This document shows positions 34,527 to 43,653 of a DNA stretch of 64,000 nt, one piece after another. Both the position numbers and the translations under genes were made by a program. The notes beneath the pieces are model-generated. The model did no database searches. It saw only the letters and a program-made list of their open reading frames with translations, and had not been told where the DNA came from. Positions within the stretch are counted from its first letter, which is position 1. The number at the start of each line of letters is the position of its first letter. Source of the stretch: Streptomyces silvae (lineage in GTDB: Bacteria; Actinomycetota; Actinomycetes; Streptomycetales; Streptomycetaceae); assembly GCF_016745505.1 (NCBI RefSeq), contig NZ_JAERUC010000172.1:1-64000 (forward strand), read 5' to 3'.

Positions 34527-35309
34527 TCAGTCCGCCGCCCCGGCGGCCGGAGCGCGATCCTCACCGCGCGGGAGTCGGTAGACCGAGACATGGGACCCCG
34601 AGTCGGCGGTGAACCGGCCGCCCTGCCAGTCCGCGTGCCTGGATTCGAGTGCGAACCCGGCGAGCTGAGCCATGAGGTCGAGCTCCGAGGGCCAGATGTA
34701 GCGGTGCGGGCTCTGGAACAGACCCGCCGTCCGTTGGCCCTCCAAGAAGTCGAAATGGTGCGAGACGACATGCTGGTTGAGCACGTCGTAGGTGTCCAGG
34801 CTGATGCGGCCGGGCTCGGACCGGCAGACCACGGCCTTCTTGTCCGGCGGCAGCTTGTGTACCTCGGGCACCCATAGTTCGATCACGAACCGGCCGCCGG
34901 GTGCGAGATGGCGGGCCGCGTTGCGAAAGCACTCGACCTGCTCGGACTGGGTCTGCAGCAGCGAGATCGCGTTGAAGACCAGGTAGACGAGCCGGAAGCG
35001 GCCCGCGCCGGGAGCCGTCGCGGTGGCCATGTCGCCCAGGACGACGGGGACCGCCTCCTCGTCGGCCTTGGTGCGCAACCGGTCGACCATGGGCCGGCTC
35101 AGCTCGATGCCGGTGACCGCGACGCCCTTCTCCGCGAGCGGGACGGCCACCCGGCCCGTGCCGATGGCGAACTCCAACGCTCCTCCGCCGTCGGCGAGTT
35201 CAGCGAGAGTGTCCACGGTCGGCCCGAGGACATCACGAGCGAACATGCCGGTGCCGGGTGTGTCGTAGCCGCCGGCAACACCTGCGTCCCAGATCTCTTC
35301 CTGTCTCAT
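34527..35309 (-). CDS. class I SAM-dependent methyltransferase
   Basis: This 260-residue protein has SAM motif I (ALEFAIGTGRVAVPLA), the acidic residue after beta-2 (VTGIELS), and motif LGDMATA followed by FRLVYLVFNAISLL. The substrate is unknown. The family includes small-molecule methyltransferases with GTGRVA motifs. The start is ATG 35309 (MRQEEIWDAG); an in-frame ATG three codons earlier is possible. Neither has a strong ribosome binding site. No operon partner is visible. Confidence 0.85.
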   Translation of the reverse strand: MRQEEIWDAGVAGGYDTPGTGMFARDVLGPTVDTLAELADGGGALEFAIGTGRVAVPLAEKGVAVTGIELSRPMVDRLRTKADEEAVPVVLGDMATATAPGAGRFRLVYLVFNAISLLQTQSEQVECFRNAARHLAPGGRFVIELWVPEVHKLPPDKKAVVCRSEPGRISLDTYDVLNQHVVSHHFDFLEGQRTAGLFQSPHRYIWPSELDLMAQLAGFALESRHADWQGGRFTADSGSHVSVYRLPRGEDRAPAAGAAD

Positions 35310-35436
35310 GCGGCACATGGTCCGGGAGGAGCGGGGCGGGCGTCGACAGGATTTCCGCGCGGGGGCGCGGTGAGGTTGCGTACTCCTTGTGCAGGTCCTT
35401 ACGGGGGCCGGGGGCCGGCCCCCGCGAGGTGGTGGA

Positions 35437-35880
35437 TCACCCCCGGGACTGGCCCCGCTCGAAGTACGCGACCAGTTCCGGGGCGAGGACGGGTACGCGC
35501 TCCGGGGTGCCCCCTGTGCGCAGGGAGGACGTGGCCCGTATCCCCGCCGTGTAGTTGCGCCAGTAGTCGGGGGTGAAGTGGCATTGCTGGTACGAGGCGA
35601 GGACGCCGTTGTCGAGGCGCATGTTGAGCAGCGAGACGTCCTCGACGTCGATGACGGGGTTCAGCGCGCGCGGGGTGTGCGGAGGCCAGTGGCCGTCCTT
35701 GGTGTACCAGTCGTCGGCCTTGGGCACCCCCGGCGCGCGCCGGTGCGGGTTGTCCCCGTAGACCATCAGGTCGCCCAGCGCCCGGACGTCGCGCGCGTAG
35801 CCTCCCGCCAGCCGGTGCAGTACGTCGATGTCGTGTGCGGCCTTCTGGAGCATCAGGCCCGTCGTGTAACGCCGTCCGAA
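35437..35880 (-). pseudogene. remnant of a Gfo/Idh/MocA oxidoreductase
   Basis: The translation holds the C-terminal domain signature of this NAD(P)-dependent sugar oxidoreductase family: GLMLQKAAHDIDVLHRL, NPVIDVEDVSLLNMRLDNG and SYQQCHFTPDYWRNYT. The nucleotide-binding N-terminal domain is missing. After WRNYT the expected VIGTEG... does not follow, so the 3' end is rearranged too. The gene is broken at both ends. Confidence 0.75.
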
Positions 35881-36472
35881 GCGAGCAGTGCCAGGTGGTC
35901 GTCGATCCCGCGGGCCGCGGCTTGCGGGACGAGCGTGCTCCACGGCCCGTAAGAGACCCGGGTCCACCGGATCGACGCGCCCCCGGGGGCGACGGTGCAC
36001 GAGGGCGGGCACGCGGTGGCCCACACACTGCGCCCGGACGCGACGTCGGGCCCGGCTGGGCAATGGCACGTACGGCCGGTGGGCTGAGCAGCGCGATGGT
36101 CGCGCTCCACGGCTGGGACGGCTCGACGGCGCAGGTGGCCCGGGACGTGGAGTCCAACGCGTACGGACCGCAGTCGGGCACCCGGCCTGCGGCTGGAGGG
36201 TCATCCGGGCGGCCAGAGCGTTCTGGTGTCCCTCGTCGCGCTGTCCCGTGACACGGTGCATCCGGAGGCACTGCGCCACGCGGTCTCCGTGCGTGCGGCC
36301 GGTGACGGACCGGTCACGCTGGCCTTCCTGGGCGGCACGACCGTGGAGGTGGGAATGGAGTCAACAAGTACCGCGGGGCCCCGTTCGTGCCGGAGCGGTG
36401 CCGAGAGCACCATGGAGGGGTGAGCCGCCGACGCGGACCATCAGGGGTCACCGCAGGAAGGGGCCCGGAGCA
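35881..36472. other. decayed region between the Gfo/Idh relic and the phosphatase gene
   Basis: No intact gene is seen. On the plus strand about 36180-36360 a frame reads SVLVSLVALSRDTVHPEAL and then VTLAFLGGTTVEV. It looks like the tail of a heparinase or other carbohydrate-active protein, but I cannot name it. It is probably debris of the same sugar-catabolic locus as the oxidoreductase relic. Confidence 0.4.
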
Positions 36473-38593
36473 ATGAGCAGCCGCGCATCCGCCGAGGGCC
36501 GGGGACCGGTGCCCGGGCTCCCCGAGGCCTGGTCGTCTTCGGCAGGAGGGCTGCTCGATCTGCTGGGTGTGTCGGCCATCGTGCTGGACGACTCCGGGCG
36601 GATCGTGTTCTGGAGCCCGCAGGCCAGTGATGTCTTCGGCTACTCCTCCGAGGAAGCGCTGGGCCGTCACGCCGCCCGGCTCCTGCTGCGCGAGGAGGAC
36701 CGTGACCTCGCGACGCGGCTGTTCGCCGAGGTCATGAGATCAGGGGAGAGCTGGGCCGGTGCGTTTCCCGTCCGGCGGAAGGACGGCAGCACCCGGCTCG
36801 TGGAGTTCCGCAACGTGCGGCTGCAGGACGACCTGGGTGATGTGTACGCCCTGGGCATCGCCGCCGAACAGCGCGTGCTGGAACAGGTGGAGAACAAGCT
36901 GGCGCTGTCGGAGCAGCTGGTGTCCCAGGCACCCGTCGGCATCGCCCTGCTGGACACCGACCTCCGCTATCTCCTGGTGAATCCGGCGCTGGAACGCATC
37001 AACGGGATCCCGGCCGCCGACCATCTCGGACGGCGCCCCCACGACATCCATGACTCGCCCGCGGTCGGCTCCGTCGAGGAAGTGATGCGGGAGGTCCTGG
37101 CCAGCGGTACGCCTGTGATCGACCAGTACCTTGTCGGCCGCACCCCCGCGGACCCCGACAACGACCATGCCTGGTCGGTGTCGTACTACCGGCTCCACGG
37201 GCCCGGCGGGCGGGTGGTCGGAGTGGCGAACTCGGTCGTCGACGTCACCGAGCGCCACCGGGCGGCAGCGGAGGCGGACCGGGCCCGGCACCGGCTGGCA
37301 CTGATCGCCGATGCCTCCGCGCGCATAGGGACCACGCTGGAGGTGGAGCGCACCGCCCGGGAACTGGCACAGATCGCCGTACCGGAACTGGCGGACGTCG
37401 TGGCCGTCGACGTCCTCGACAGCGTCCTGGCCTGCCGCCGGACCGACGAGCGACACGACGGACCCGAGCTGTTCCGCGCGCTCGCGGTCGCCGCCGCCTA
37501 TCCCAACGAGGCCACCGGCGCCGCGGACGAGGTCGGAAGCGTCGCCGCGTACGGCCCGGACCGGCTGGTCACCCGGTGTGTGCACACGGCCCGGCCCGTC
37601 CTCGTACCCCACACCGGTCCCGAGGACCTGCTGCACATCGCACGTGACAAGGACGCCGCCGCCGCGTTGGCCCGGGCGGGCGTCCACTCCTATCTCGCCG
37701 TGCCGCTGATCGCCCGCGACCAGGTCCTCGGTGCGTTCGACCTGATCCGGGCCCGTAACCAGGCCCCCTTCGACGAGGACGATCTTCTGCTGGTCAGGGA
37801 ACTCGCGGCCCGGGCCGCCGTCGCCATCGACAACGCCCGCTGGTTCCAGAGCGTGCGCGACTCCGCCGAGAGCCTCCAGCGCAGCGTGCTCCCCACCCAT
37901 GCTCCCCGCCTCACCGGTCTGGAGGTCGCCTCGCTGTATCAGCCGGCGCAGGCGTCGAGCGAGATCGGCGGGGACTGGTACGACGTCATCCCCCTGTCCG
38001 GCGACACCTCCGCCCTGGTGGTCGGCGACGTGATGGGCAACGGGATCGGCGCCGCGGCGACGATGGGGCGCCTGCTGACAGCCACCCGCGCCTACGCCGA
38101 CCTCGACCTGGAGCCCGCGGAGGTGCTCCGCCACCTCGACAACCTCACCTCCGGACTCGGGCAGTCCATCGCCACCTGTCTGTACGCCGTCTACGACCCG
38201 CACCGGCACCGCTGCCGTGTCGCCAACGCCGGGCACCTGCCACCGGTCCTGGCGCGCCCGGGCCGGAGCCCCGAACTCCTGGACCTCCAGGCCGGGGCGC
38301 CCCTCGGCGTGGGCGGGGTCCGGTTCGACACCACCGCCTTCGACCTGATGCCCGGTGACCGGCTCCTCCTCTACACCGACGGCCTCGTCGAGACACGTGA
38401 CCAGCCCATCGACGAGCGGCTGGGCGCCCTGCTCCGGGCACTCGACGAACCACGCCGGCCCCTCGAAGCGACCTGCCGGCACCTCCTGGACACGTTGCGG
38501 CACCCGGGCGACCACGACGATGTCGCGCTCCTGATCGCTCAGGCTCAGCCGGTGGCTTCCGCGGCCGACGGCGCACGTGGGTCGGAGCCGTAG
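36473..38593 (+). CDS. PAS-PAS-GAF-PP2C (SpoIIE-type) phosphatase
   Basis: This 706-residue soluble sensor phosphatase has PAS 1 at about 25-135 (IVLDDSGRIVFWSPQASDVF), PAS 2 at about 145-262 (VGIALLDTDLRYLLVNPALE), GAF at about 280-445, and a PP2C/RsbU domain from about 465. The metal-binding marks in the last are GGDWYDVIPL, VGDVMGNG, YTDGLVE and DHDDVALL. Such proteins dephosphorylate anti-sigma-factor antagonists in partner-switching networks. The start is ATG 36473, shortly after GGAG. No antagonist or anti-sigma gene adjoins. Confidence 0.92.
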   Translation: MSSRASAEGRGPVPGLPEAWSSSAGGLLDLLGVSAIVLDDSGRIVFWSPQASDVFGYSSEEALGRHAARLLLREEDRDLATRLFAEVMRSGESWAGAFPVRRKDGSTRLVEFRNVRLQDDLGDVYALGIAAEQRVLEQVENKLALSEQLVSQAPVGIALLDTDLRYLLVNPALERINGIPAADHLGRRPHDIHDSPAVGSVEEVMREVLASGTPVIDQYLVGRTPADPDNDHAWSVSYYRLHGPGGRVVGVANSVVDVTERHRAAAEADRARHRLALIADASARIGTTLEVERTARELAQIAVPELADVVAVDVLDSVLACRRTDERHDGPELFRALAVAAAYPNEATGAADEVGSVAAYGPDRLVTRCVHTARPVLVPHTGPEDLLHIARDKDAAAALARAGVHSYLAVPLIARDQVLGAFDLIRARNQAPFDEDDLLLVRELAARAAVAIDNARWFQSVRDSAESLQRSVLPTHAPRLTGLEVASLYQPAQASSEIGGDWYDVIPLSGDTSALVVGDVMGNGIGAAATMGRLLTATRAYADLDLEPAEVLRHLDNLTSGLGQSIATCLYAVYDPHRHRCRVANAGHLPPVLARPGRSPELLDLQAGAPLGVGGVRFDTTAFDLMPGDRLLLYTDGLVETRDQPIDERLGALLRALDEPRRPLEATCRHLLDTLRHPGDHDDVALLIAQAQPVASAADGARGSEP

Positions 38594-38678
38594 GCGCTGC
38601 CACGACCCCACCGGTCGCCGTACCTGCGCAGCCTGCCCCGCTCGACGCCCGACACGTCCACCGCAGCCGTCGGCGTGT

Positions 38679-39239
38679 CTAGTCCTCGCTCAGGAGGGTG
38701 CCCCGGAGCACCTCGATCAGGTCGCCCGGATCGGCATCGGCCAGCTCGTCGAAGGCGCCGGAGTGCCGCCCCAGCAGGACCCCGGCCATCGCGGCCGCCA
38801 CCAGCTCGGCGCGCAACCCCGGCCGGTCCGCCCCCTCACGGACGAAGCGCCTCCGGAGCGGCTCGACCAGACGCGTGTGCAGTGCCGCCCGTGCGGCCTC
38901 CTGCGCCGCAGGTTCGCTCAGGGGCTGAACCGCGACCTGGAGCAGCGGGACGGGACCGCGCCGGTCGGCCCGGTCGAAGACCTCGCGCAGCCGCTCGTCC
39001 TCGTACAGGTCGGCAAAGGCCACGTCGCCCGCCTCCGCCTGGAGCGCGGCGACGTAGAGCAGGGTCTTGCTGCCGAAGTAGCGGGCGATCAGCGTCGGAT
39101 CCACGCCGGCCCGCCGGCCGATGTCCCGGATGGTGGTGCGGTCGAAGCCCCGCTCCCCGAACAGTTCGCTCGCCGCTGTCAGCAGGAGCTCACGACTGCG
39201 CGCCGCATCACGCCGGCGCCCGGGAGCCTCGCCGGTCAC
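38679..39239 (-). CDS. TetR-family regulator of the adjacent MFS exporter
   Basis: This 186-residue repressor has an N-terminal HTH (RELLLTAASELFGERGFDRTTIRDIGRRAG, given here in part as TTIRDIGRRAGV) with ARYFGSKTLLYVAALQAE, the TetR helix 4 junction, and a C-terminal TetR_C-type domain. GTG 39239 is chosen because it overlaps the MFS stop in a GTGA, so the pair is one translationally coupled operon. It most likely senses a drug exported by the MFS protein and represses from a site near 40756-40786. Confidence 0.9.
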   Translation of the reverse strand: MTGEAPGRRRDAARSRELLLTAASELFGERGFDRTTIRDIGRRAGVDPTLIARYFGSKTLLYVAALQAEAGDVAFADLYEDERLREVFDRADRRGPVPLLQVAVQPLSEPAAQEAARAALHTRLVEPLRRRFVREGADRPGLRAELVAAAMAGVLLGRHSGAFDELADADPGDLIEVLRGTLLSED

Positions 39240-40729
39240 CGCTGTGCCCCTGCGCCGGGAACGAGACCCTCGCTGTCCGCGCCCGCGCCGGCCGTCGCGG
39301 GGCGTGTGTCCGGCATCCGCAGGGAGCCGCCACGCATGCCCGTGCGGATCAGTACGTAGCCCACCAGTGCCGTGGCGGCCCAGACCGCACAGCCCGTCAG
39401 CCCGGCCGTCCGGTACCCGCTCCCGGGGGGAATCTCCTGTCCGGAGGAGGTCGCGGCCTGGAGGATCATGGCGCTCAGGGCGCTTCCGGCCGAGTATCCG
39501 ATGTATTTCACGACCTGATTGAAACTCATCGCGCTGCCCGTCTCGTGCGCGGGGACGCTCGCGACGACGAGTCCCGGCGTGACCGCGAAGTTCATGCCGA
39601 CACCCAGCCCGGCCAGGGCCATCGTCACGAAGATCTCCCACAGCCGGCCGTGGGCGAACACGAAGGTCAGCAGAGCCGCGAGCGACAGCAGACAGCTGAC
39701 CGGCAGCAGTCGCACGGGCGGCTGGGTCCGGACCAGGATCCGCACCACACGGCCGGCCGCCAGACTGCCCACCGAGAACGGCACCAGGATCAGCCCGGTG
39801 ACCACCACGGAGGCCCCCAGTCCGTACCCGGCACCGGGCGGCGTCTGCACGTACCGGGTCACGAGCGAGATCAGCAAGTACATGCCGACGCCGCCCATCA
39901 TCGTGGTCAGGTGCGCGGCGAAGACCGTACGGTCCCGGATCAGCCGCAGATCCACCAGCGGGTGGGCGGTACGCAGCCCGTGCAGCACCCAGCCGAGCAG
40001 CACCAGCACGGAGACTGCGCCGAGGACCAGCAGCCGGGGCGATCCCCAGCCCCAGCTCTCGCCCTGGGTGAGGGCGAACAGAAGCCCTCCCATGCCGAAG
40101 GCCAGGAGCAGCGCCCCCGGTACGTCCATGGGGTGCGCCGGGCGCGGCGGAGTCCTCGGCAGTACGAGCGCCGCGGCGGCGAAGGCCAGAGCGGTGGCGA
40201 CCACGGCGAACCAGAACCCCGCGTACATCCCGAGGGTCTCGGCGAGCAGGCCGGTGAGCGGGTAGCCGACGCCGACGCCGGCCGCCGTGGTCAGCGACAG
40301 CGTCGACAGCGCCGCCCTGGCCCGCTGCGGGGGTACGGAGTCGCGCGCGGTGGCGATCGCCAGCGGCACCAGGCCCATCCCCACGCCCTGCATCGCCCGC
40401 CCCACGATGAGGCAGGCGAACCCCAGCGGAAGGGCGGCCATCAGGCTCCCGGCCATCACCACGCCGAGACCCGTCAGGATCACCTTCTTGCGGTGGGGGC
40501 CGTCGCCCAGGCGTCCCATCGTCGGGGTCGCGACGGCCCCGACCAGCATCGTGACGGTGAGCGACCACTGCGCATCGGACACCGACACATGATCCACGGC
40601 GGCGATCGTCGGGATCAGCGGAGCCCCGAGGCTGCTGATGACGGCGACGAGCATGCAGAGGGAGACCAGCACCGGGACGAGGGCCCGCTGTCGCCAGGGG
40701 GAGGGGACGGAAGGGCCTATCGGGTGCAC
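39236..40729 (-). CDS. MFS drug-efflux transporter, DHA2/EmrB type
   Basis: This 497-residue transporter has about 14 hydrophobic helices, as DHA2 exporters do. Motif A region GRLGDGPHRKKVIL, motif C-like LSLTTAAGVGVGYPLTGLL and the inserted pair of helices in the middle are visible. The start is GTG 40729 (VHPIGPS); AGGAG lies 9 bases upstream and the longer open frame beyond it is non-coding. It is expressed with the TetR gene. The exported compound is unknown. Confidence 0.88.
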   Translation of the reverse strand: MHPIGPSVPSPWRQRALVPVLVSLCMLVAVISSLGAPLIPTIAAVDHVSVSDAQWSLTVTMLVGAVATPTMGRLGDGPHRKKVILTGLGVVMAGSLMAALPLGFACLIVGRAMQGVGMGLVPLAIATARDSVPPQRARAALSTLSLTTAAGVGVGYPLTGLLAETLGMYAGFWFAVVATALAFAAAALVLPRTPPRPAHPMDVPGALLLAFGMGGLLFALTQGESWGWGSPRLLVLGAVSVLVLLGWVLHGLRTAHPLVDLRLIRDRTVFAAHLTTMMGGVGMYLLISLVTRYVQTPPGAGYGLGASVVVTGLILVPFSVGSLAAGRVVRILVRTQPPVRLLPVSCLLSLAALLTFVFAHGRLWEIFVTMALAGLGVGMNFAVTPGLVVASVPAHETGSAMSFNQVVKYIGYSAGSALSAMILQAATSSGQEIPPGSGYRTAGLTGCAVWAATALVGYVLIRTGMRGGSLRMPDTRPATAGAGADSEGLVPGAGAQR

Positions 40730-41063
40730 GAGGCGGATCTCCTGTCGCCGAGCTGTGTCATCGAGCGATGTCTTCGCATGATGACATAGATGGCTCGTCC
40801 ACGCATCCATCCGGCCGCGGCGGCATGCACGGGGCCCGCGACGACCAGCTCGGGAGGCCACTCGGCCGGCGAAAACGCAACTTCGACAAGGCCCGCGAAG
40901 GAAGCTACGTTCACCTGGTCCTCGGCAATTCCCCACGCCCGCACGGGAGTTCCTTCGGGCCGGTCCACCCGCCAGGGACGGGCCGGTCACGCCCCACGCA
41001 TCTTCGCCCCCATGCGTGAGCCACCGGACCGGGGCCTACCAGCCCCCCACCAGGGAGAGATGC
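40730..41063. other. divergent control region between the MFS and DUF3291 genes
   Basis: These 334 bases contain no supported gene. The MFS-proximal 60 bases hold overlapping dyads (see 40756-40786). AGGGAGAG just before 41064 is the ribosome binding site of the DUF3291 gene. Confidence 0.5.
40756..40786. promoter_or_regulatory. candidate TetR operator dyad
   Basis: TGTCATC (40756-40762) and GATGACA (40780-40786) are perfect 7-base arms with a 17-base spacer. CATCG-AG-CGATG is nested inside at 40759-40770. The element sits 27 bases upstream of the MFS start. Confidence 0.45.
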
Positions 41064-41621
41064 ATGCCCCAGCTTGCTCTGTACACATTCGGCGTCCTGA
41101 AGTCGCCTCTCGCCGATCCCGCACCGCTCACGCGCGAGTTCTACGACATCGGTGAGGCCGTCTACCGGGAGATCGACCGGCGCCCCGGGTACCTCGCTCG
41201 CGCTGAAGCGCTGGACGGTGTCCCGGGCATGCTCTTCGGTGCGGACTGGGGTGCATGGGGAGAGTTCGCCGTACCGGCCTGGTACGACAAGGGCCGTACG
41301 GCGGACACCACCGCCCTGGCCACCACCCTCTCGCTCTGGACCGGCCTGCGCCCCGCTGTCGACGCCGTCTACACCGGCCTGCACCGGACGGCGCTCAACA
41401 GGCGTTACGACTGGTTCGAGAGGCCCGCGCACCCGAATTACGTGTTCTGGTGGGTCTCCGACGGCGAGACACCCACCTGGCAGGACGGGGTCTCCAGGCT
41501 GGAACACCTCCACGACCACGGCCCCACGCCGCGCGCCTTCACCTTCCGCCACTCGTTCACCCCGGAGGGAACGCCGGCCGGACCCGAAGGGACCGGGCCG
41601 AAGAGCGACCGGGCTCGTTGA
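41064..41621 (+). CDS. DUF3291 protein (dimeric alpha-beta barrel, monooxygenase-like)
   Basis: This 185-residue protein has LALYTFGVLKSPLADP at the N-terminus and HPNYVFWWVSDGETPTW then HGPTPRAFTFR near the C-terminus, the DUF3291 pattern. The family shares the fold of heme-degrading and quinol monooxygenases; activity is not established. AGGGAGAG precedes the ATG by 4-5 bases. It is followed co-directionally by a TipA-like regulator 117 bases on, which has its own promoter. Confidence 0.82.
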   Translation: MPQLALYTFGVLKSPLADPAPLTREFYDIGEAVYREIDRRPGYLARAEALDGVPGMLFGADWGAWGEFAVPAWYDKGRTADTTALATTLSLWTGLRPAVDAVYTGLHRTALNRRYDWFERPAHPNYVFWWVSDGETPTWQDGVSRLEHLHDHGPTPRAFTFRHSFTPEGTPAGPEGTGPKSDRAR

Positions 41622-41653
41622 CAGGAAAGGCTGGAAAGCCTGAACGGCTGGGC

Positions 41654-41684
41654 TTGCAGTTGTCGCTGCGGCAGCTTCTACCGT
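41654..41684 (+). promoter_or_regulatory. MerR-type promoter with 19-bp spacer
   Basis: TTGCAG (41654-41659), a 19-base spacer with a GCTGC-G-GCAGC dyad at its centre, and TACCGT (41679-41684). The over-long spacer with a central dyad is the signature of promoters activated by MerR proteins. It points at the TipA-like gene at 41739, implying autoregulation. Confidence 0.65.
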
Positions 41685-41738
41685 CCTTGACAGGGCCGGA
41701 AAGACCGGCCCCGTGACGTGATCGTGAGGGAGACGGCG

Positions 41739-42500
41739 ATGAGCTGGCCGATTGCGGAGGTCGCACGCATGTCGGGCGTGACCGCCCGGACCCTGCGGCA
41801 CTACGACGAGATCGGCCTGCTGCCACCGGCCGGAATCGGGCCCAACGGCCACCGCTACTACGAGGAGCACCAATTGCTGCGGCTGCAGCAGATCCTCGTA
41901 CTGCGGGCACTCGGCGTAGGGCTTCCCGAGATCGGCCGGATCATGGCTGAGGAGATCGACGCGGTGGTCGCCCTGCGCGGACACCGTCGCAGACTGCTCG
42001 CCGAGCGTGACCGGCTCGAAGCCCTGGCCGCCACCGTCTCCCGCACGATCGCCGAACTGGAGCAGTCCAGGAAGGACGGCACACCCATGACCGCAGTCAA
42101 CCGACCGGAGAACCTGTTCGAGGGCGTCCAGCCCTCCCGGTACCAGGAGAGCCTGCGTGACTTCCCCGAGCACGCCGAGGAGGTGTCACGAAGGGTCGCG
42201 GTGATGACCCCGCAGGACATCGAGGCCGGGCAGCGCGAGCGCACGAAGCAGATGATCCTGCTGGCCGACCTGATGGCCGACGGACGCCCGGCTGACGCCG
42301 AGCCCGTGCAGGACCGGATCGACACCCAGTACAGGGCCTTGACCGAGCTGCGCCCCGTGTCCGCGGAGGAGTACCGCGCCCTCGGACGCTCCTGCGTGGA
42401 CAACGAGGCGTGGCGGGCGGCGTACGAGGCGATCGCGCCCGGTCTGGCCGCGTACCAGCGGGACGCGATCGAGGCGTACGTCACCACCCGGCTCAGCTGA
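41739..42500 (+). CDS. MerR-family regulator with TipAS-like ligand domain
   Basis: This 253-residue protein has a MerR HTH at about 3-70 (IAEVARMSGVTARTLRHYDEIGLLPP, given here in part: VTARTLRHYDEIGLL), a coiled-coil linker and, from about 120, a TipAS-type domain beginning LFEGVQPSRYQ. TipAS binds thiopeptide antibiotics and related cyclic compounds. The usual TipAS cysteine is not obvious: the only cysteine near the end is in RSCVDNEAW. GAGGGAG lies 6 bases before ATG 41739. It probably activates its own promoter (19-bp spacer). Confidence 0.88.
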   Translation: MSWPIAEVARMSGVTARTLRHYDEIGLLPPAGIGPNGHRYYEEHQLLRLQQILVLRALGVGLPEIGRIMAEEIDAVVALRGHRRRLLAERDRLEALAATVSRTIAELEQSRKDGTPMTAVNRPENLFEGVQPSRYQESLRDFPEHAEEVSRRVAVMTPQDIEAGQRERTKQMILLADLMADGRPADAEPVQDRIDTQYRALTELRPVSAEEYRALGRSCVDNEAWRAAYEAIAPGLAAYQRDAIEAYVTTRLS

Positions 42501-42757
42501 CCCGGAACCGGGCCGGCCCGCCGGAAGCCATCGCCCGCGCACCGCACCGCACCGCACCGGCCAGCCACACCGAAAGCCCGGCCGATCGGCTGGTGCGCGG
42601 GGCCGGCGGAACCGGGTAACGTCTTTGCCATGTTCTTCCGGACGTCGATCTACGAGTGAGAGCGTGACGGGCTCCTGCGTACGCCCTTCGATGTCAGCAG
42701 GAACCCGTCCCCCACCGACGAATCCGTCGATCATTCACCTCATTACCGGGAGAACCC

Positions 42758-42979
42758 GTGACCGTGAGCAAGAACATCAACAACCCCGTGGGCATGGGCG
42801 GCGGCAAGCGCAAGAGGTTGTCCCGCACCGAACGGCAGAACAACGGTCCGCATCGCAACCTCGACCGCCAGGGTGCGGCCGACAAGAAGGCGGAGCTGGT
42901 ACGCAAGATGCGCGAGAAGGCGGGCCTGGGACCGGCTGACGGCACCGGGCAGACGGGCGACGACACCGCACAGAGCTGA
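42758..42979 (+). CDS. DUF6243 small basic protein
   Basis: This 73-residue, Lys/Arg-rich protein (NPVGMGGGKRKRLSRTERQN, ADKKAELVRKMREKAG) fits the Streptomyces DUF6243 family. The function is unknown; its charge suggests nucleic-acid or ribosome binding. GTG 42758 is chosen because GGGAG lies 5 bases upstream; GTG 42764 is also possible. It ends 23 bases before a very strong hairpin. Confidence 0.8.
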   Translation: MTVSKNINNPVGMGGGKRKRLSRTERQNNGPHRNLDRQGAADKKAELVRKMREKAGLGPADGTGQTGDDTAQS

Positions 42980-43002
42980 GAGCCCCCAGGGCAGCTCCGC
43001 AC

Positions 43003-43049
43003 GGCCGCAGGGCCCGGCACCGCGAGGCGCGGTGCCGGGCCCTGCGGCC
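43003..43049. terminator. 22-bp perfect hairpin, bidirectional terminator
   Basis: Arms 43003-43024 and 43028-43049 are perfectly complementary around a 3-base AGG loop. It lies between the convergent DUF6243 and GNAT genes; the GNAT stop codon touches the right arm. The perfect symmetry suits termination from both sides. Confidence 0.85.
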
Positions 43050-43594
43050 TACGGGCCGCCCGGCGGGGCTGCCCCTGCGGCGCGGAAATCGGGGCAGCCC
43101 AGGATGCGCAGGAACTTGCTGGGGTCCAGCGGGTAGGGAACCACCGTCCCCAGGTCGTGGAACCCGATGCGCCGGTAGAACGCCAGGGCGCGGTGATTGT
43201 CCTCGCGCACCCCCAGCGTGAGCCGGGCGCGGTCGATGTGCTCGCGCGCGAAGTCGACCGCCGCCTCCATCAGCGCCCGCGCCGGACCGTCCGGACCGCG
43301 GTGCGCCGGGGCGACGTAGACGGCGTACACGTGTGCGGTGTCGGGGATGTCCGCCAGGGGTGCGGCTCCGGCGGTGCCGGCCCAGGAGCCGGTCTCGTCG
43401 ACGGCCACGAACAGCCCGTCGTCAGCCGCGGCTGCGGCCCTCTCCGCCTGCTCCCGCCATGCGCGGTCCGGGAGCGCGACGGCATCGGCGTGACGTACAC
43501 CGAAGGCACCGGGCGAGTCCAGCAGGGACTCCAGGCGTACGGCACGCAGCTCGCGCCACTCCTCCGCCCTGATCCGGCGTACGACGTACTTCAT
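43049..43594 (-). CDS. GNAT-family N-acetyltransferase
   Basis: This 181-residue acetyl-CoA-dependent acetyltransferase has motif A at VYAVYVAPAHRGPDGPARALMEAAV (core VAPAHRGPDGPARAL) and motif B at LTLGVREDNHRALAFYRRIGF. Many GNATs of this kind acetylate proteins or antibiotics; the substrate is unknown. ATG 43594 is chosen over an ATG three codons earlier. The gene is 59 bases downstream of the sigma factor gene on the same strand and could be co-transcribed with it. Confidence 0.88.
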   Translation of the reverse strand: MKYVVRRIRAEEWRELRAVRLESLLDSPGAFGVRHADAVALPDRAWREQAERAAAAADDGLFVAVDETGSWAGTAGAAPLADIPDTAHVYAVYVAPAHRGPDGPARALMEAAVDFAREHIDRARLTLGVREDNHRALAFYRRIGFHDLGTVVPYPLDPSKFLRILGCPDFRAAGAAPPGGP

Positions 43595-43653
43595 GGTCCT
43601 CATTCTGCCCGGGGCGGTCGGGGGCGGGTTGCCGGCACGGTGTCCTTGCGCCG

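Noticed and set aside
42625..42939. Alternative frame overlapping the DUF6243 gene
   Set aside because: It lacks family resemblance and a ribosome binding site; the GTG 42758 frame fits DUF6243.
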